This document shows positions 37,091 through 46,156 of a stretch of DNA of 59,206 nucleotides, piece by piece. This stretch comes from Bacteroidota bacterium. GTDB lineage: Bacteria > Bacteroidota > Bacteroidia > Bacteroidales > VadinHA17. The notes beneath the pieces are model-generated. The model did no database searches. It was not told the DNA's origin and saw only the letters and a program-made list of their open reading frames with translations. Position numbers and translations under genes: made by a program. The stretch spans positions 1-59,206 of the forward strand of contig JANXXP010000353.1 of the NCBI GenBank assembly GCA_025350595.1, in the 5' to 3' direction. Within the stretch, counting starts at the first letter, position 1, and each line of letters starts with the position of its first letter.

Positions 37091-38281
37091 TTATTTTATC
37101 ACCCCCATTTCTTTTCCGACCTTTTCAAATGCTTTCATTGCTTTATCGAGATGCTCTTTTTCATGTGCAGCCGATAGCTGGACTCTTATTCTGGCCTGGC
37201 CTTTAGCAACTACAGGGAAATAAAATCCGATAACATATATCCCTTCATTCAGCAATTTTGCTGCAAACTCCTGCGACAGTTTGGCATCGTAAAGCATTAC
37301 CGCGCAAATCGCTGATTTGGTTGGTTTTATATCAAATCCAAGCTTCTTCATTCCGGCAATAAAATATTCAGCATTCCAGTGAAGCTTATCTTGTAAAACA
37401 TTGGTTTCAGTCATCATTTCTACCATCCTTATACCTGCAGCTGCGATCATTGGTGGTATCGAGTTTGAGAAGAGATATGGCCGTGATCTCTGACGCAGGA
37501 TCTCAATTATCTCTTTCTTTCCTGTTGTAAAGCCTCCTATAGCACCTCCAAAAGCTTTGCCGAGAGTTCCGGTTATAATTTCTACCTTACCGGAAATATT
37601 GAAAAGTTCTGTAACTCCTCTTCCTGTTTCTCCCACAACTCCTGCAGAGTGAGATTCATCAACCATCACCATTGCATTGTATTTATTGGCCAGTACGACT
37701 ATTTTATCCAGAGGAGCAACATTACCATCCATTGAAAATACCCCGTCGGTTACAATAAGTCTGAAACGTTGAGCCTGAGCAAGCTGAAGCTGTTTCTCAA
37801 GATCACCCATATCGGCGTTTTCATATCTGTACCGCTGGGCTTTACAGAGACGTACACCGTCAATTATTGAAGCGTGGTTGAGAGCGTCTGAAATAATAGC
37901 GTCCTCTTCTGTGAGGAGGGGTTCAAAAACGCCTCCATTAGCGTCGAAACAGGCAGCATATAGAATTGTATCTTCTGTGTGAAAGAATTCAGCTATCTTT
38001 TTCTCAAGTTCTTTATGCAGATCTGTTGTCCCGCAAATAAACCTTACCGATGACATGCCATAGCCATGATTATCCATAGAGGCTTTAGCTGCCTTAATAA
38101 GAGATGGATTATTTGACAGTCCAAGATAGTTATTGGCACAGAAATTCAATACTTTCTGGCCGGTGTTAAGCTCAATTTCAGCTCCCTGAGGGGAAACGAT
38201 AATCCTTTCGTTTTTATATAATCCTGCTTCCTGAATCTCATTAATGACCTTAATAAGATGATTTTGATAATTAGTATACAT
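37091..38281 (-). CDS. kbl: glycine C-acetyltransferase (2-amino-3-ketobutyrate CoA ligase)
   Basis: This PLP enzyme splits 2-amino-3-oxobutyrate with CoA into glycine and acetyl-CoA. I place the start at ATG 38281 (MYTNYQNHLIKVI), giving 396 residues; the longer frame to 38374 runs through a repeat and is not family-like. The PLP Lys lies in TGTLGKAFGGAIGGF, with VDESHSAGVVGETGRG preceding it. It follows tdh on the same strand, completing the threonine-to-glycine pathway, with a repeat-bearing gap between them. Confidence 0.95.
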   Translation of the reverse strand: MYTNYQNHLIKVINEIQEAGLYKNERIIVSPQGAEIELNTGQKVLNFCANNYLGLSNNPSLIKAAKASMDNHGYGMSSVRFICGTTDLHKELEKKIAEFFHTEDTILYAACFDANGGVFEPLLTEEDAIISDALNHASIIDGVRLCKAQRYRYENADMGDLEKQLQLAQAQRFRLIVTDGVFSMDGNVAPLDKIVVLANKYNAMVMVDESHSAGVVGETGRGVTELFNISGKVEIITGTLGKAFGGAIGGFTTGKKEIIEILRQRSRPYLFSNSIPPMIAAAGIRMVEMMTETNVLQDKLHWNAEYFIAGMKKLGFDIKPTKSAICAVMLYDAKLSQEFAAKLLNEGIYVIGFYFPVVAKGQARIRVQLSAAHEKEHLDKAMKAFEKVGKEMGVIK

Positions 38282-38295
38282 GATCTTCTTTTTAG

Positions 38296-38367
38296 CCTTT
38301 GTGAACCTTTGTGATTTCCTTTGAGTGACTTTGTGTTTTTTTTTTTTTACCACAAAGGGCACAAAGG
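38296..38367. repeat. CCTTTGTG/CACAAAGG inverted repeat with T13 run
   Basis: CCTTTGTGAACCTTTGTG (38296-38313) pairs, with one unpaired base, with CACAAAGGGCACAAAGG (38351-38367); a run of 13 T lies between. It fills the gap between tdh and kbl on the coding strand. Words of this kind occur widely in Bacteroidota intergenic DNA. It could fold in the tdh-kbl transcript. Confidence 0.65.
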
Positions 38368-38399
38368 ATCTCACCAGGTATCACTAAGGATTAATTTAG

Positions 38400-39434
38400 T
38401 TAATACCAGTTTAGAATTACTTTGCCGCAATTTCCTTCTTCCATGGCATCGAATCCCTTCTGAAAATCGTCAATAGGGAAGCGGTGAGTGATGACGGGAT
38501 TAAGATCGATACCCCCTATTATCATCTGTTCCATTTTGTACCATGTTTCCCACATCTCACGACCATATATTCCTTTTAATGTTATAGCCTTGAATATGAT
38601 ATCACTCCACGGAACTTCGAAATTTGACGGAAGTATGCCAAGCAGTGAAATACTTGATCCATTATACATGTTGTTGAGCATATCAACAAATGCTTTTGGC
38701 GACCCCGACATCTCAAGACCTATATCAAATCCCCTCACCCCAAGCTTTTTGCGGGCATCCGAAATAGTTTCTCCTTTCGATGGATTTATTGTTAATGTTG
38801 CCCCCATCTTCTTTGCAATTGCGAGACGGTAATCGCTCAGATCGCTGGCAACTATAAATCTTGCTCCGGCATACTTTGCAATTGCAACCGCCATACTGCC
38901 AATCAGCCCAGATCCTGTAATAAGTACGTCTTCCCCAAGAAGAGGAAAGGAAAGTGCTGTATGAGTGGCATTTCCAAAAGGATCCATAATTGCAGCCCAC
39001 TCATCAGGGATTCTGGAGTCGAGGGGAATAACATTTGTTGCCGGAACTTTTACATATTCAGCAAAGGACCCGTCGATATTTACTCCTATCCCAACAGTAT
39101 TTTCGCAGACATGCTCTTTTCCACGGCGGCAGTTACGACAATGCCCGCAAGGCAGATGACCCTCTCCTGTAACTCTTTCCCCAATTTTGAGGTTAGAGAC
39201 ACCTGCCCCCATTTTTTCTATATAACCCATGTATTCGTGACCAATTGTCATCGGAGTTTTAATGGTTTTTTGCGACCAGGCATCCCATTCATAAATATGA
39301 AGATCTGTTCCGCATATTGCTGACTTCTTAACCTTAATAATCACATCATTAAGTCCGGGTTCAGGAATGGGAACCTCCTGCATCCATAACCCTTTTTCCG
39401 GTCTGGCTTTTACCAGTGCTTTCATCTTTTGCAT
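38400..39434 (-). CDS. tdh: L-threonine 3-dehydrogenase
   Basis: This zinc medium-chain dehydrogenase oxidises L-threonine to 2-amino-3-oxobutyrate. The 344-residue protein has the catalytic-zinc AICGTDLHIYEWDAWSQKTI and GHEYMG, the structural-zinc CGHCRNCRRGKEHVC, and the Rossmann GSGLIGSMAVAIA. ATG 39425 (MKALVKARPEKG) is an equally plausible start and aligns with other Tdh proteins. The product goes to Kbl. The motif match to Tdh is close, so other alcohol dehydrogenases are unlikely. Confidence 0.95.
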   Translation of the reverse strand: MQKMKALVKARPEKGLWMQEVPIPEPGLNDVIIKVKKSAICGTDLHIYEWDAWSQKTIKTPMTIGHEYMGYIEKMGAGVSNLKIGERVTGEGHLPCGHCRNCRRGKEHVCENTVGIGVNIDGSFAEYVKVPATNVIPLDSRIPDEWAAIMDPFGNATHTALSFPLLGEDVLITGSGLIGSMAVAIAKYAGARFIVASDLSDYRLAIAKKMGATLTINPSKGETISDARKKLGVRGFDIGLEMSGSPKAFVDMLNNMYNGSSISLLGILPSNFEVPWSDIIFKAITLKGIYGREMWETWYKMEQMIIGGIDLNPVITHRFPIDDFQKGFDAMEEGNCGKVILNWY

Positions 39435-39455
39435 AATGACATAGTTTTCATCCCG

Positions 39456-39483
39456 CTAAATTAATACAAATCTGTTGTACAAA
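39456..39483 (-). promoter_or_regulatory. candidate tdh promoter
   Basis: Minus-strand TTTG (39483-39480) precedes TAATTTAG (39463-39456, one mismatch to TAnnTTTG) by 16 bases. It lies in the short divergent gap with gltX. Confidence 0.4.
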
Positions 39484-39524
39484 ACCTGATTTTTGTATTA
39501 CTATTTTATATAATGGGGTTTGTC

Positions 39525-39532
39525 TATCTTTG
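39525..39532 (+). promoter_or_regulatory. candidate gltX promoter -7 box
   Basis: TATCTTTG fits TAnnTTTG exactly and ends 26 bases before the gltX ATG at 39559. The -33 region is unclear. Confidence 0.5.
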
Positions 39533-39558
39533 TCCATATTTCTAACAGATTAATTAAT

Positions 39559-41067
39559 ATGGCACAAGTAAGAGTACGTTTTGCCCCAAGTCCGACAGGC
39601 CCCTTGCATATAGGTGGTGTCAGGACAGCGCTATACAACTATCTTTTTGCAAAGAAGAATAACGGGACATTCATTTTAAGAATTGAAGATACTGACCAGG
39701 CAAGATTCGTTGAAGGAGCTGAAGAATATATTATGGAGTCGCTCCAATGGGCAGGCATAAAGGTTGACGAAGGTATTAATGAAGGAGGGAAAGATGGTCC
39801 GTACCGGCAGAGCGACAGGAAAGCAATATATAGGCAATATGCAGATTTACTTATAGAAAAAGGAGATGCCTATTATGCTTTTGACTCTTCGGAGCAGCTT
39901 GAAGCTTTAAGAACTGAATCGGAAAAAGCTGGTAATACCTTTATATATAATGCAGCAAACAGAGATAAGTTATCTAACTCAATCTCGCTAAAGGAATCAG
40001 AATGGAAGGAGAAGCTTTCTAAAGGAGAACCTTATGTAATCCGGTATAAGATGCCTGATAATGAGGATATTCATTTTGATGATATTATCCGTGGACATAT
40101 TGTTGTAAATACCAGCACCCTTGATGATAAGGTTCTGTTCAAATCAGATGGTATGCCAACCTATCATCTGGCTAATATTGTTGACGACCACCTTATGGAG
40201 ATCAGTCATGTAATCAGAGGCGAAGAGTGGCTGCCTTCTTTGCCTTTGCATATTTTGTTATATCGATCGTTTGGCTGGAATCCTCCTCTTTTTGCACATC
40301 TTCCATTATTGCTTAAGCCAGACGGGAAAGGGAAGTTAAGCAAGCGCGATGGAGATAAGATGGGCTTTCCTGTGTTTCCTCTCTTCTGGCCATTTGGAGA
40401 AACAGCAAAAGGATACCGTGAAGAGGGCTATTACCCTGAAGCATTTGTAAACATCCTGGCATTGCTTGGATGGAACCCTGGCACAGAGCAGGAAATCTTT
40501 TCGATGGAAGAGCTGATTGAAGCATTCTCAATAGAGAGGGTAGGTAAGTCGGGCTCACGGTTTGATCCGGAGAAAGCTAAATGGTTCAATCACCAGTACC
40601 TCCAGCAAAGGACCAATGAGCAACTGGCACTTGATTTCAGGGAGTTCCTCAGAGCTCATGGCTATCATTTCGACATTGTTGAACTTGAGGTTCTTATTGG
40701 TCTTGTAAAGGAAAGGGTAAGTTTTGTAAAAGATATTTGGGAACAGACTGATTTCTTTTTTAAAGCTCCTGAATCATACGATAAGGAGGTGATTAAGAAA
40801 CGTTGGAAAGATGACTCAGCTTCTCTACTTCTGGAATTAAGGTCAGTTTTAGAGAAAATAGATGACTTTTCCAGCGCTGCCATTGAGCCTGTTGTTAAAG
40901 CCTGGATTGAGGAGAAAGGCTATAATATGGGGACTATAATGAATGCTTTCAGACTGGTAATTGTTGGCGCATCAAGGGGTCCTCATATGTATGATATAAT
41001 AAGCTGGATTGGGAAGGAGGAAACTCTCAGACGTATAGATAAGGGCCTTTCCGTAATTGGTAAATAG
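39559..41067 (+). CDS. gltX: glutamyl-tRNA synthetase
   Basis: This class I synthetase charges tRNA-Glu. I start at ATG 39559 (MAQVRVRFAPSPTG), because the TTG at 39520 overlaps the promoter and adds an unlikely leader. The 502-residue protein has the HIGH-like HIGG at 17-20, the IEDTD(Q)AR segment, and the KMSKS equivalent KLSKRDGDKMGFPV near 268. Stop TAG at 41065-41067 lies four bases before the next ATG. It may be a discriminating enzyme or one also charging tRNA-Gln; this cannot be told here. Confidence 0.95.
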   Translation: MAQVRVRFAPSPTGPLHIGGVRTALYNYLFAKKNNGTFILRIEDTDQARFVEGAEEYIMESLQWAGIKVDEGINEGGKDGPYRQSDRKAIYRQYADLLIEKGDAYYAFDSSEQLEALRTESEKAGNTFIYNAANRDKLSNSISLKESEWKEKLSKGEPYVIRYKMPDNEDIHFDDIIRGHIVVNTSTLDDKVLFKSDGMPTYHLANIVDDHLMEISHVIRGEEWLPSLPLHILLYRSFGWNPPLFAHLPLLLKPDGKGKLSKRDGDKMGFPVFPLFWPFGETAKGYREEGYYPEAFVNILALLGWNPGTEQEIFSMEELIEAFSIERVGKSGSRFDPEKAKWFNHQYLQQRTNEQLALDFREFLRAHGYHFDIVELEVLIGLVKERVSFVKDIWEQTDFFFKAPESYDKEVIKKRWKDDSASLLLELRSVLEKIDDFSSAAIEPVVKAWIEEKGYNMGTIMNAFRLVIVGASRGPHMYDIISWIGKEETLRRIDKGLSVIGK

Positions 41068-41071
41068 AGAA

Positions 41072-41749
41072 ATGAACTTACCGCAGCCAGGAGATTATAT
41101 TGATATGCATACTCATGGAGGCAGATCAGCTCCCGGTGTATTCATTATCGAATGCCTGATGGCTCATGAAGAAAGATTTCCCGATAAAGCTGACGGGGTT
41201 ACTTATACTTATGGAATACATCCCTGGTTTCTTACAGAAGACAATCATAATCTACATATCAGAAATGTAGAGAAGTCAACAGGTTTCCCGAATATGATTG
41301 CTATCGGAGAGGCAGGACTTGACAAGCTAAGAGGACCATCACCTGAGCTTCAGAACAAAGTTTTTGAAGAGCAGGTTCGCATCTCTGAGGCACATTCAAA
41401 GCCCCTGGTAATTCATTGTGTTAAGGCCTGGGACGATTTGTTGGCAGCTCATAAAAAGCTTAAACCCAAAATGCCATGGATGATTCATGGCTTCAGAGGA
41501 AGCGTTGAACAGGCAGAGCAATTTTTATCAAAGGGGTTTTATTTGTCTTTCTGGTTTGATTTTGCATTGCGAAAGGAATCAACTCAGTTGTTCAGAAGCT
41601 TGACTAAAGACAAGATATTCCTTGAAACTGATGGCGCTGATGTTGATATTAGGGATATTTATAAAAAAGTTGCGCAGGATCTTGATATTACCAAGGATGA
41701 ATTAAAAGGAGTGATCCTTAGAAATTATTTTGATTTTTTAAGAATATAG
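41072..41749 (+). CDS. TatD family metal-dependent hydrolase
   Basis: This TIM-barrel amidohydrolase-superfamily protein has 225 residues from ATG 41072. Metal ligands are visible: DMHTH near the N-terminus, the Glu in AIGEAGLD, His in LVIHCVKAWDD, His in WMIHGFRGS, and Asp in LETDGADVDI. TatD proteins are magnesium-dependent deoxyribonucleases or quality-control enzymes. It is coupled to gltX by a four-base gap. Its 3' end overlaps the tail of the adjacent antisense pseudogene. Confidence 0.88.
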   Translation: MNLPQPGDYIDMHTHGGRSAPGVFIIECLMAHEERFPDKADGVTYTYGIHPWFLTEDNHNLHIRNVEKSTGFPNMIAIGEAGLDKLRGPSPELQNKVFEEQVRISEAHSKPLVIHCVKAWDDLLAAHKKLKPKMPWMIHGFRGSVEQAEQFLSKGFYLSFWFDFALRKESTQLFRSLTKDKIFLETDGADVDIRDIYKKVAQDLDITKDELKGVILRNYFDFLRI

Positions 41750-42202
41750 GAATATTATAGCTGATCAATAATCCTCCTCCCTGAGAATTCAAAGTTGTCT
41801 CGTAATTTTTGAGACTCCTAATATATTCAAGGTATCCGGGAGCCATACCGCCACCTCGTCCACCCATACCTCTGCCGGAGATATTATGAGTTGTATAACA
41901 ACCACCGATTTTAAGCTTCGGATCAACATCGGTGAAAGAGTTTTTATACCAATCTTTATCTGCATCACTGAAGACAAAATCAAAAGGTCCTTTAAGCTCT
42001 TTTACTAGCGAATGAGCGTCTGCCCGTCAGCTGTGGGTATATTCAGATCATGCCATTTCCCTGCATGGTCAGAAAGAAATTTCTTCACTTTTGCATCAAG
42101 TGCCTGGTCTTATTTCAACGTCTGTGCTTTATTTATTCCTGTAAAAATCGTTGCTGTAAAAAGCAGACAGAAAATAAAGCCTAAAGTTATCCGTAATTCC
42201 AT
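41718..42202 (-). pseudogene. broken exported O-methyltransferase with internal deletion
   Basis: The minus strand from ATG 42202 encodes a signal peptide (MELRITLGFIFCLLFTATIF...), then a TAA at codon 31. The same frame continues as DQALDAKVKKFLSDHAGKWHD and NIPTADGQ, and then breaks. A second frame resumes as AHSLVKELKGPFDFVFSDAD, WYKNSFTDVDPKLKIGGC and MAPGYLEYIRSLKNYETT, ending at TAA 41718. The two parts match the N- and C-terminal thirds of class I O-methyltransferases. The SAM-binding middle (normally containing an E-x-G-x-x-x-G) is gone. So there is one nonsense codon and one frameshifting deletion. Confidence 0.8.
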
Positions 42203-42343
42203 TCTTATGAGTTTAGACGAATAATCGTAACTTTAATAATATGACAATCAGGACTCCGGAAATATTCCTTAAATTCGTCTTCAGGAAAGAAATGAATTCC
42301 CGGACTAATAATTATTTGGTGTTACATTAATTGGAATAAAAAT

Positions 42344-43105
42344 ATGAGACCTTATATTCTAGCAGAGACCACCTGGAAATCCATTAAGGACCAGAAAATT
42401 GAATTGGCGATTTTGCCATGGGGAGCAACAGAAGCACATAACCTTCATATGCCATTTGCAACAGATAATATTCTGACGGAGAAAGTTGCAGTAAAATCTG
42501 CTGAGGCGGCATGGAATAACGGGGCTAAAGTAGTTGTTCTGCCAACAATTCCGTTTGGAGTAAACACCGGGCAGTTGGATATCAGGCTCAATATAAATAT
42601 GAATCCAAGTACACAATTTGCCATTCTTAATGATGTGACAGATGTACTTAACAGACATGAAATTTATAAGTTCCTTATTGTTAATGGACATGGAGGCAAT
42701 GATTTTAAACAGATAATCAGAGAGTTAGGGTTTAAATATCCAAAAATGTTTATCTGTGGCTGTAACTGGTACCAGTCATTCGAAAACTCTCAGTTTTTTG
42801 AAAACAGCGGAGGTCATGCCGATGAAATGGAAACCAGTCTCATGCAATTTCTTGCCCCGGATCTTGTTTTGCCTTTGAGTGAGGCAGGAGAAGGGAAGGG
42901 TAAAAAATTTAAGGTAAAAGCTTTAAATGAAAGATGGGCCTGGGCCGAAAGGAAATGGACACAAGTCACCAGTGATACCGGAATTGGAAATCCATTCAAA
43001 TCGACTCCTGAAAAAGGAGAAAAATGTTTTAATGAAATTGTAAAAAAAGTTGGCGCTTTAATGTTTGAAGTATCGAAAACTGATATTAATAACATGTATG
43101 AATAG
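42344..43105 (+). CDS. creatininase-family amidohydrolase
   Basis: This 253-residue member of the creatininase/creatinine amidohydrolase family covers cyclic amide hydrolases, including formamidopyrimidine deformylases. Binuclear metal ligands are suggested by Glu30, His32 and Asp41 in GATEAHNLHMPFATDN, the NGHGGNDF loop, and GGHADEMET. No creatine pathway genes are near, so true creatininase activity is unlikely. Its end overlaps the GH2 gene start, suggesting a shared transcript and a role linked to carbohydrate or glycoside breakdown. Confidence 0.87.
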   Translation: MRPYILAETTWKSIKDQKIELAILPWGATEAHNLHMPFATDNILTEKVAVKSAEAAWNNGAKVVVLPTIPFGVNTGQLDIRLNINMNPSTQFAILNDVTDVLNRHEIYKFLIVNGHGGNDFKQIIRELGFKYPKMFICGCNWYQSFENSQFFENSGGHADEMETSLMQFLAPDLVLPLSEAGEGKGKKFKVKALNERWAWAERKWTQVTSDTGIGNPFKSTPEKGEKCFNEIVKKVGALMFEVSKTDINNMYE

Positions 43106-46001
43106 TATGAGAAAGTCTATATTCCACAGTTTCAGTTTTGTGTCAATAATTATAATGCTGGTATTGGCCTCGTGTAAAAATGAGCCGTTTGTTTCTAAAC
43201 GCGATACTATTAATCTTGGCGGAACGTGGCACTTTGCCTTAGACACAGCAAATGTTAGTTTTGCCGAAAAATGGCAGACTAAAATTTTTACCGACTCGGT
43301 TAAACTACCCGGTACCCTCGATGAGAACAATAAGGGAATTCCCAATACAAATACACAGGAGACAATGCGGCTTTCGAGGGAGAGAACGTTTGCCGGAATG
43401 GCATGGTACCAGAAAGAAGTGAATATTCCTGAAAACTGGAAGGATAAGTATATCAGATTAATTATGGAAAGGACCAAGCCAACTCAGGTTTGGATTGATA
43501 GAGTACTAATGGGCAATTGCAATGATATTCTAACTGCACAATACTATGATCTCTCATCAAAACTTGCTCCCGGGAAACATATTATCACAATCCTGGTAAA
43601 TAATGGCAATGGCTCAGTGCCGTTGGGGGTAACAGGTTCACATGCATGGACAGATCATACCCAAACCAACTGGAATGGAATTATCGGCAAATTCTGCCTG
43701 GAAGCTGCAAATTCTGAACATCTTACAAGTGTTCAGGTATATCCGGATATTGCTTCAAAAAGTATTCTGGTTAAAGTAACAATTTTTAATCCGGGTGGAA
43801 ACAATGATAGAACGAAAATAGTTCTTGAAGCATCCTCATGGAATACCAAAAAAAAGCATAATGTGTCTGCAAAATCATTTCCTGTAAAATTAGGTACAGG
43901 TGAGAATATTGTAGAACTTACATACACCATGGGGAGTAGAACTCAGGAATGGAGTGAGTTTAATCCTGCTCTATACAAAATGAATGTTTCGCTTAAATCA
44001 AAAGAACTAATTGATAATACCAGCATTGATTTTGGAATGCGTAAGTTCTCAACCCTTGGAACGCAGTTTACCATAAATGGCACTAAAACTTTTCTCCGGG
44101 GCAAGCACGACGCCTGCGTTTTCCCATTAACCGGTCATCCCCCCATGGATGTTGAGGGATGGAGAAAAGTCTTCAGAATCGCAAAATCTTATGGCATAAA
44201 TTTCTACCGTTTCCATTCGTGGACACCTCCTCTTGCTGCCTTTGAAGCAGCAGATATTGAGGGAATTTACATGCAGCCTGAATTGCCATTCTGGGGAAGT
44301 TTCAGTCAGGTTAAAAATCAGGATCTAAATGCTTTCCTGTTAAAAGAAGGGGAAAATATTCTTGAGACTTATGCAAATCACGCCTCATTTGTAATGTTTT
44401 CGCTTGGCAATGAACTTTCAGGAGATATCGAAGTTATGAAAACTTTTGTAAAACATTTCAAATCACTCGATAAGCGTCCATTAATGGCTTTTGGCACCAA
44501 TAATTACCTTGGTTTCAAAGGACAGGTTGAGGGAGAGGATTATTACACAGGTTGCCGTGTTGGAGCTGATACTGATACTACCTTTAGCACTCATATCCGT
44601 GGATCATTCTCCTTTGCTGACGCTTACGATGGTGGGTATATAAACAGCCGTTATCCTTCCACAAATCTGAACTATGCCGGAGCTATTTCAAAATGTAGCA
44701 TTCCGGCCGTTGGGACTGAGGTTGGTCAGTACGAGATTTATCCAAATTATGATGAGATAAATAAGTACACTGGAGTTCTGAAGCCATGGAATTTTGAAGT
44801 ATTCAAAGAACGTCTTAAGGAAAACAACCTGAGCGATCAGGCTAAGTCCTTTTTCAGAGCATCCGGAGCATTAAGTGCCTTATGTTATAAAGCAGATATT
44901 GAGATGGCTATAAGAACTCCCGGGTTTGGAGGGTTTCATCTTCTCGATCTACAGGATTTCCCGGGCCAGGGAACTGCATTAATTGGACTTCTAGATGCAT
45001 TTATGGATAGTAAAGGACTTATTACACCGGCAGAATTCAGCCATTTCTGTAATAAGGTTGTACCCCTATTACTTATGGAAAAATATTGCTGGACAAATAA
45101 TGAATCGTTTATAGGGAAGATCCAGGTTGCAAATTATTCGGAAACAAAGTTGAAAGGACAGGTAGTTGTCTGGGAATTAAGATCTTCCAAGGGGCAAATT
45201 ATATTCCAAAATACACAAAAAGCTGATATTGCTCAGGGAGGACTGACTGATGTAGCCTCAGTGAAACTTGATCTTTCAAAGTTTTTGAAAGCTGAAAAAC
45301 TGATACTTTCAATAAATCTTGAAGGTACCACATATAAAAACTCATATCCTGTCTGGGTTTATCCGGCAAATACAGAAACAAAGGTCCCTGAGAGTATATT
45401 TGTGTCGGAAAAGCTTGATAAAGTCACACTTACAAAACTTGCAGAAGGAGCTTCTGTATTATTATTCCCTGATATAGAGGACATAAAAGATCTTTCGGTT
45501 GGAGCGTTATTTACTCCTGATTACTGGAATTATCGGATGTTTAAAGGAATTTCAGAGTCAAATAAAAAACCTGTTTCCCCCGGAACTATGTCAATTCTTA
45601 CTGACCCTCTCGATCCGTTATTTAACGATTTCCCAACCGAATTTTATACAAACTGGCAGTGGTGGCCAATTGTAAAGAACAGTCGTCCGTTTATACTCGA
45701 TAATACTCCGAAAGATTATCGTCCTCTTGTACAGGTGGTTGATAATATTGAACGTAATCATAAACTGGGATTAATATTTGAATTTGCTGTAGGAAAGGGG
45801 AAGCTTCTGGTATGTATGTCAGAGCTGAAATTAATTCAGGATAAGCCTGAAGGACGTCAGCTTTATAGTAGTATCCTGAAATATATGTCTTCCGATAAAT
45901 TCAACCCGGCTCAGATTCTGTCTCCATCAGAACTTACAGCTTTATTCAGCACGAAGGTTTCAGCTAAAAAGATGACAGGTGTGAAGAATATTTCTTACTA
46001 G
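43098..46001 (+). CDS. glycoside hydrolase family 2 lipoprotein
   Basis: A large exported glycosidase of about 967 residues. The start is either ATG 43098 (overlapping the previous gene) or ATG 43107. The signal ends in lipobox LVLASC. A sugar-binding jelly-roll domain covers about 40-220 and an Ig-like domain about 220-320. A TIM barrel follows with acid/base Glu439 in FSLGNELSG and nucleophile Glu541 in AVGTEVGQYE (numbering from 43098). The last 300 residues are unassigned. The exact specificity (beta-galactosidase, glucuronidase or mannosidase) is not clear; the surface lipoprotein form fits polysaccharide foraging. Confidence 0.88.
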   Translation: MNSMRKSIFHSFSFVSIIIMLVLASCKNEPFVSKRDTINLGGTWHFALDTANVSFAEKWQTKIFTDSVKLPGTLDENNKGIPNTNTQETMRLSRERTFAGMAWYQKEVNIPENWKDKYIRLIMERTKPTQVWIDRVLMGNCNDILTAQYYDLSSKLAPGKHIITILVNNGNGSVPLGVTGSHAWTDHTQTNWNGIIGKFCLEAANSEHLTSVQVYPDIASKSILVKVTIFNPGGNNDRTKIVLEASSWNTKKKHNVSAKSFPVKLGTGENIVELTYTMGSRTQEWSEFNPALYKMNVSLKSKELIDNTSIDFGMRKFSTLGTQFTINGTKTFLRGKHDACVFPLTGHPPMDVEGWRKVFRIAKSYGINFYRFHSWTPPLAAFEAADIEGIYMQPELPFWGSFSQVKNQDLNAFLLKEGENILETYANHASFVMFSLGNELSGDIEVMKTFVKHFKSLDKRPLMAFGTNNYLGFKGQVEGEDYYTGCRVGADTDTTFSTHIRGSFSFADAYDGGYINSRYPSTNLNYAGAISKCSIPAVGTEVGQYEIYPNYDEINKYTGVLKPWNFEVFKERLKENNLSDQAKSFFRASGALSALCYKADIEMAIRTPGFGGFHLLDLQDFPGQGTALIGLLDAFMDSKGLITPAEFSHFCNKVVPLLLMEKYCWTNNESFIGKIQVANYSETKLKGQVVVWELRSSKGQIIFQNTQKADIAQGGLTDVASVKLDLSKFLKAEKLILSINLEGTTYKNSYPVWVYPANTETKVPESIFVSEKLDKVTLTKLAEGASVLLFPDIEDIKDLSVGALFTPDYWNYRMFKGISESNKKPVSPGTMSILTDPLDPLFNDFPTEFYTNWQWWPIVKNSRPFILDNTPKDYRPLVQVVDNIERNHKLGLIFEFAVGKGKLLVCMSELKLIQDKPEGRQLYSSILKYMSSDKFNPAQILSPSELTALFSTKVSAKKMTGVKNISY

Positions 46002-46026
46002 TGTCATGAAATAATGATGATTTATT

Positions 46027-46069
46027 TGATTTTGGATTTTGGATTCCGGATTGCGGATTGCGGATTTTA
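46027..46069. repeat. GGATT-rich intergenic repeat, second copy
   Basis: TTGGATTTTGGATTCCGG followed by ATTGCGGATTGCGGATT belongs to the same word family as the element at 27458-27541. It lies in the gap between the GH2 and TIM-barrel isomerase genes. Confidence 0.6.
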
Positions 46070-46156
46070 TTTTTTTTGTCAGTCCAATTTTATAACTTTA
46101 TCAGCAGTTTATCGCGATAGCATTTGTAACGAACTCAAAACTAATAAATAAGATTG

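Noticed and set aside
37091..38374. Longer kbl start at 38374
   Set aside because: The added 31 residues are translated repeat sequence (lysine-rich, poly-T derived); ATG 38281 gives the normal family length.
42241..42333. 30-codon ORF ahead of the creatininase gene (MTIRTPEIFLKFVFRKEM...)
   Set aside because: No ribosome site, family resemblance or conservation argument; could be chance in an AT-rich gap.
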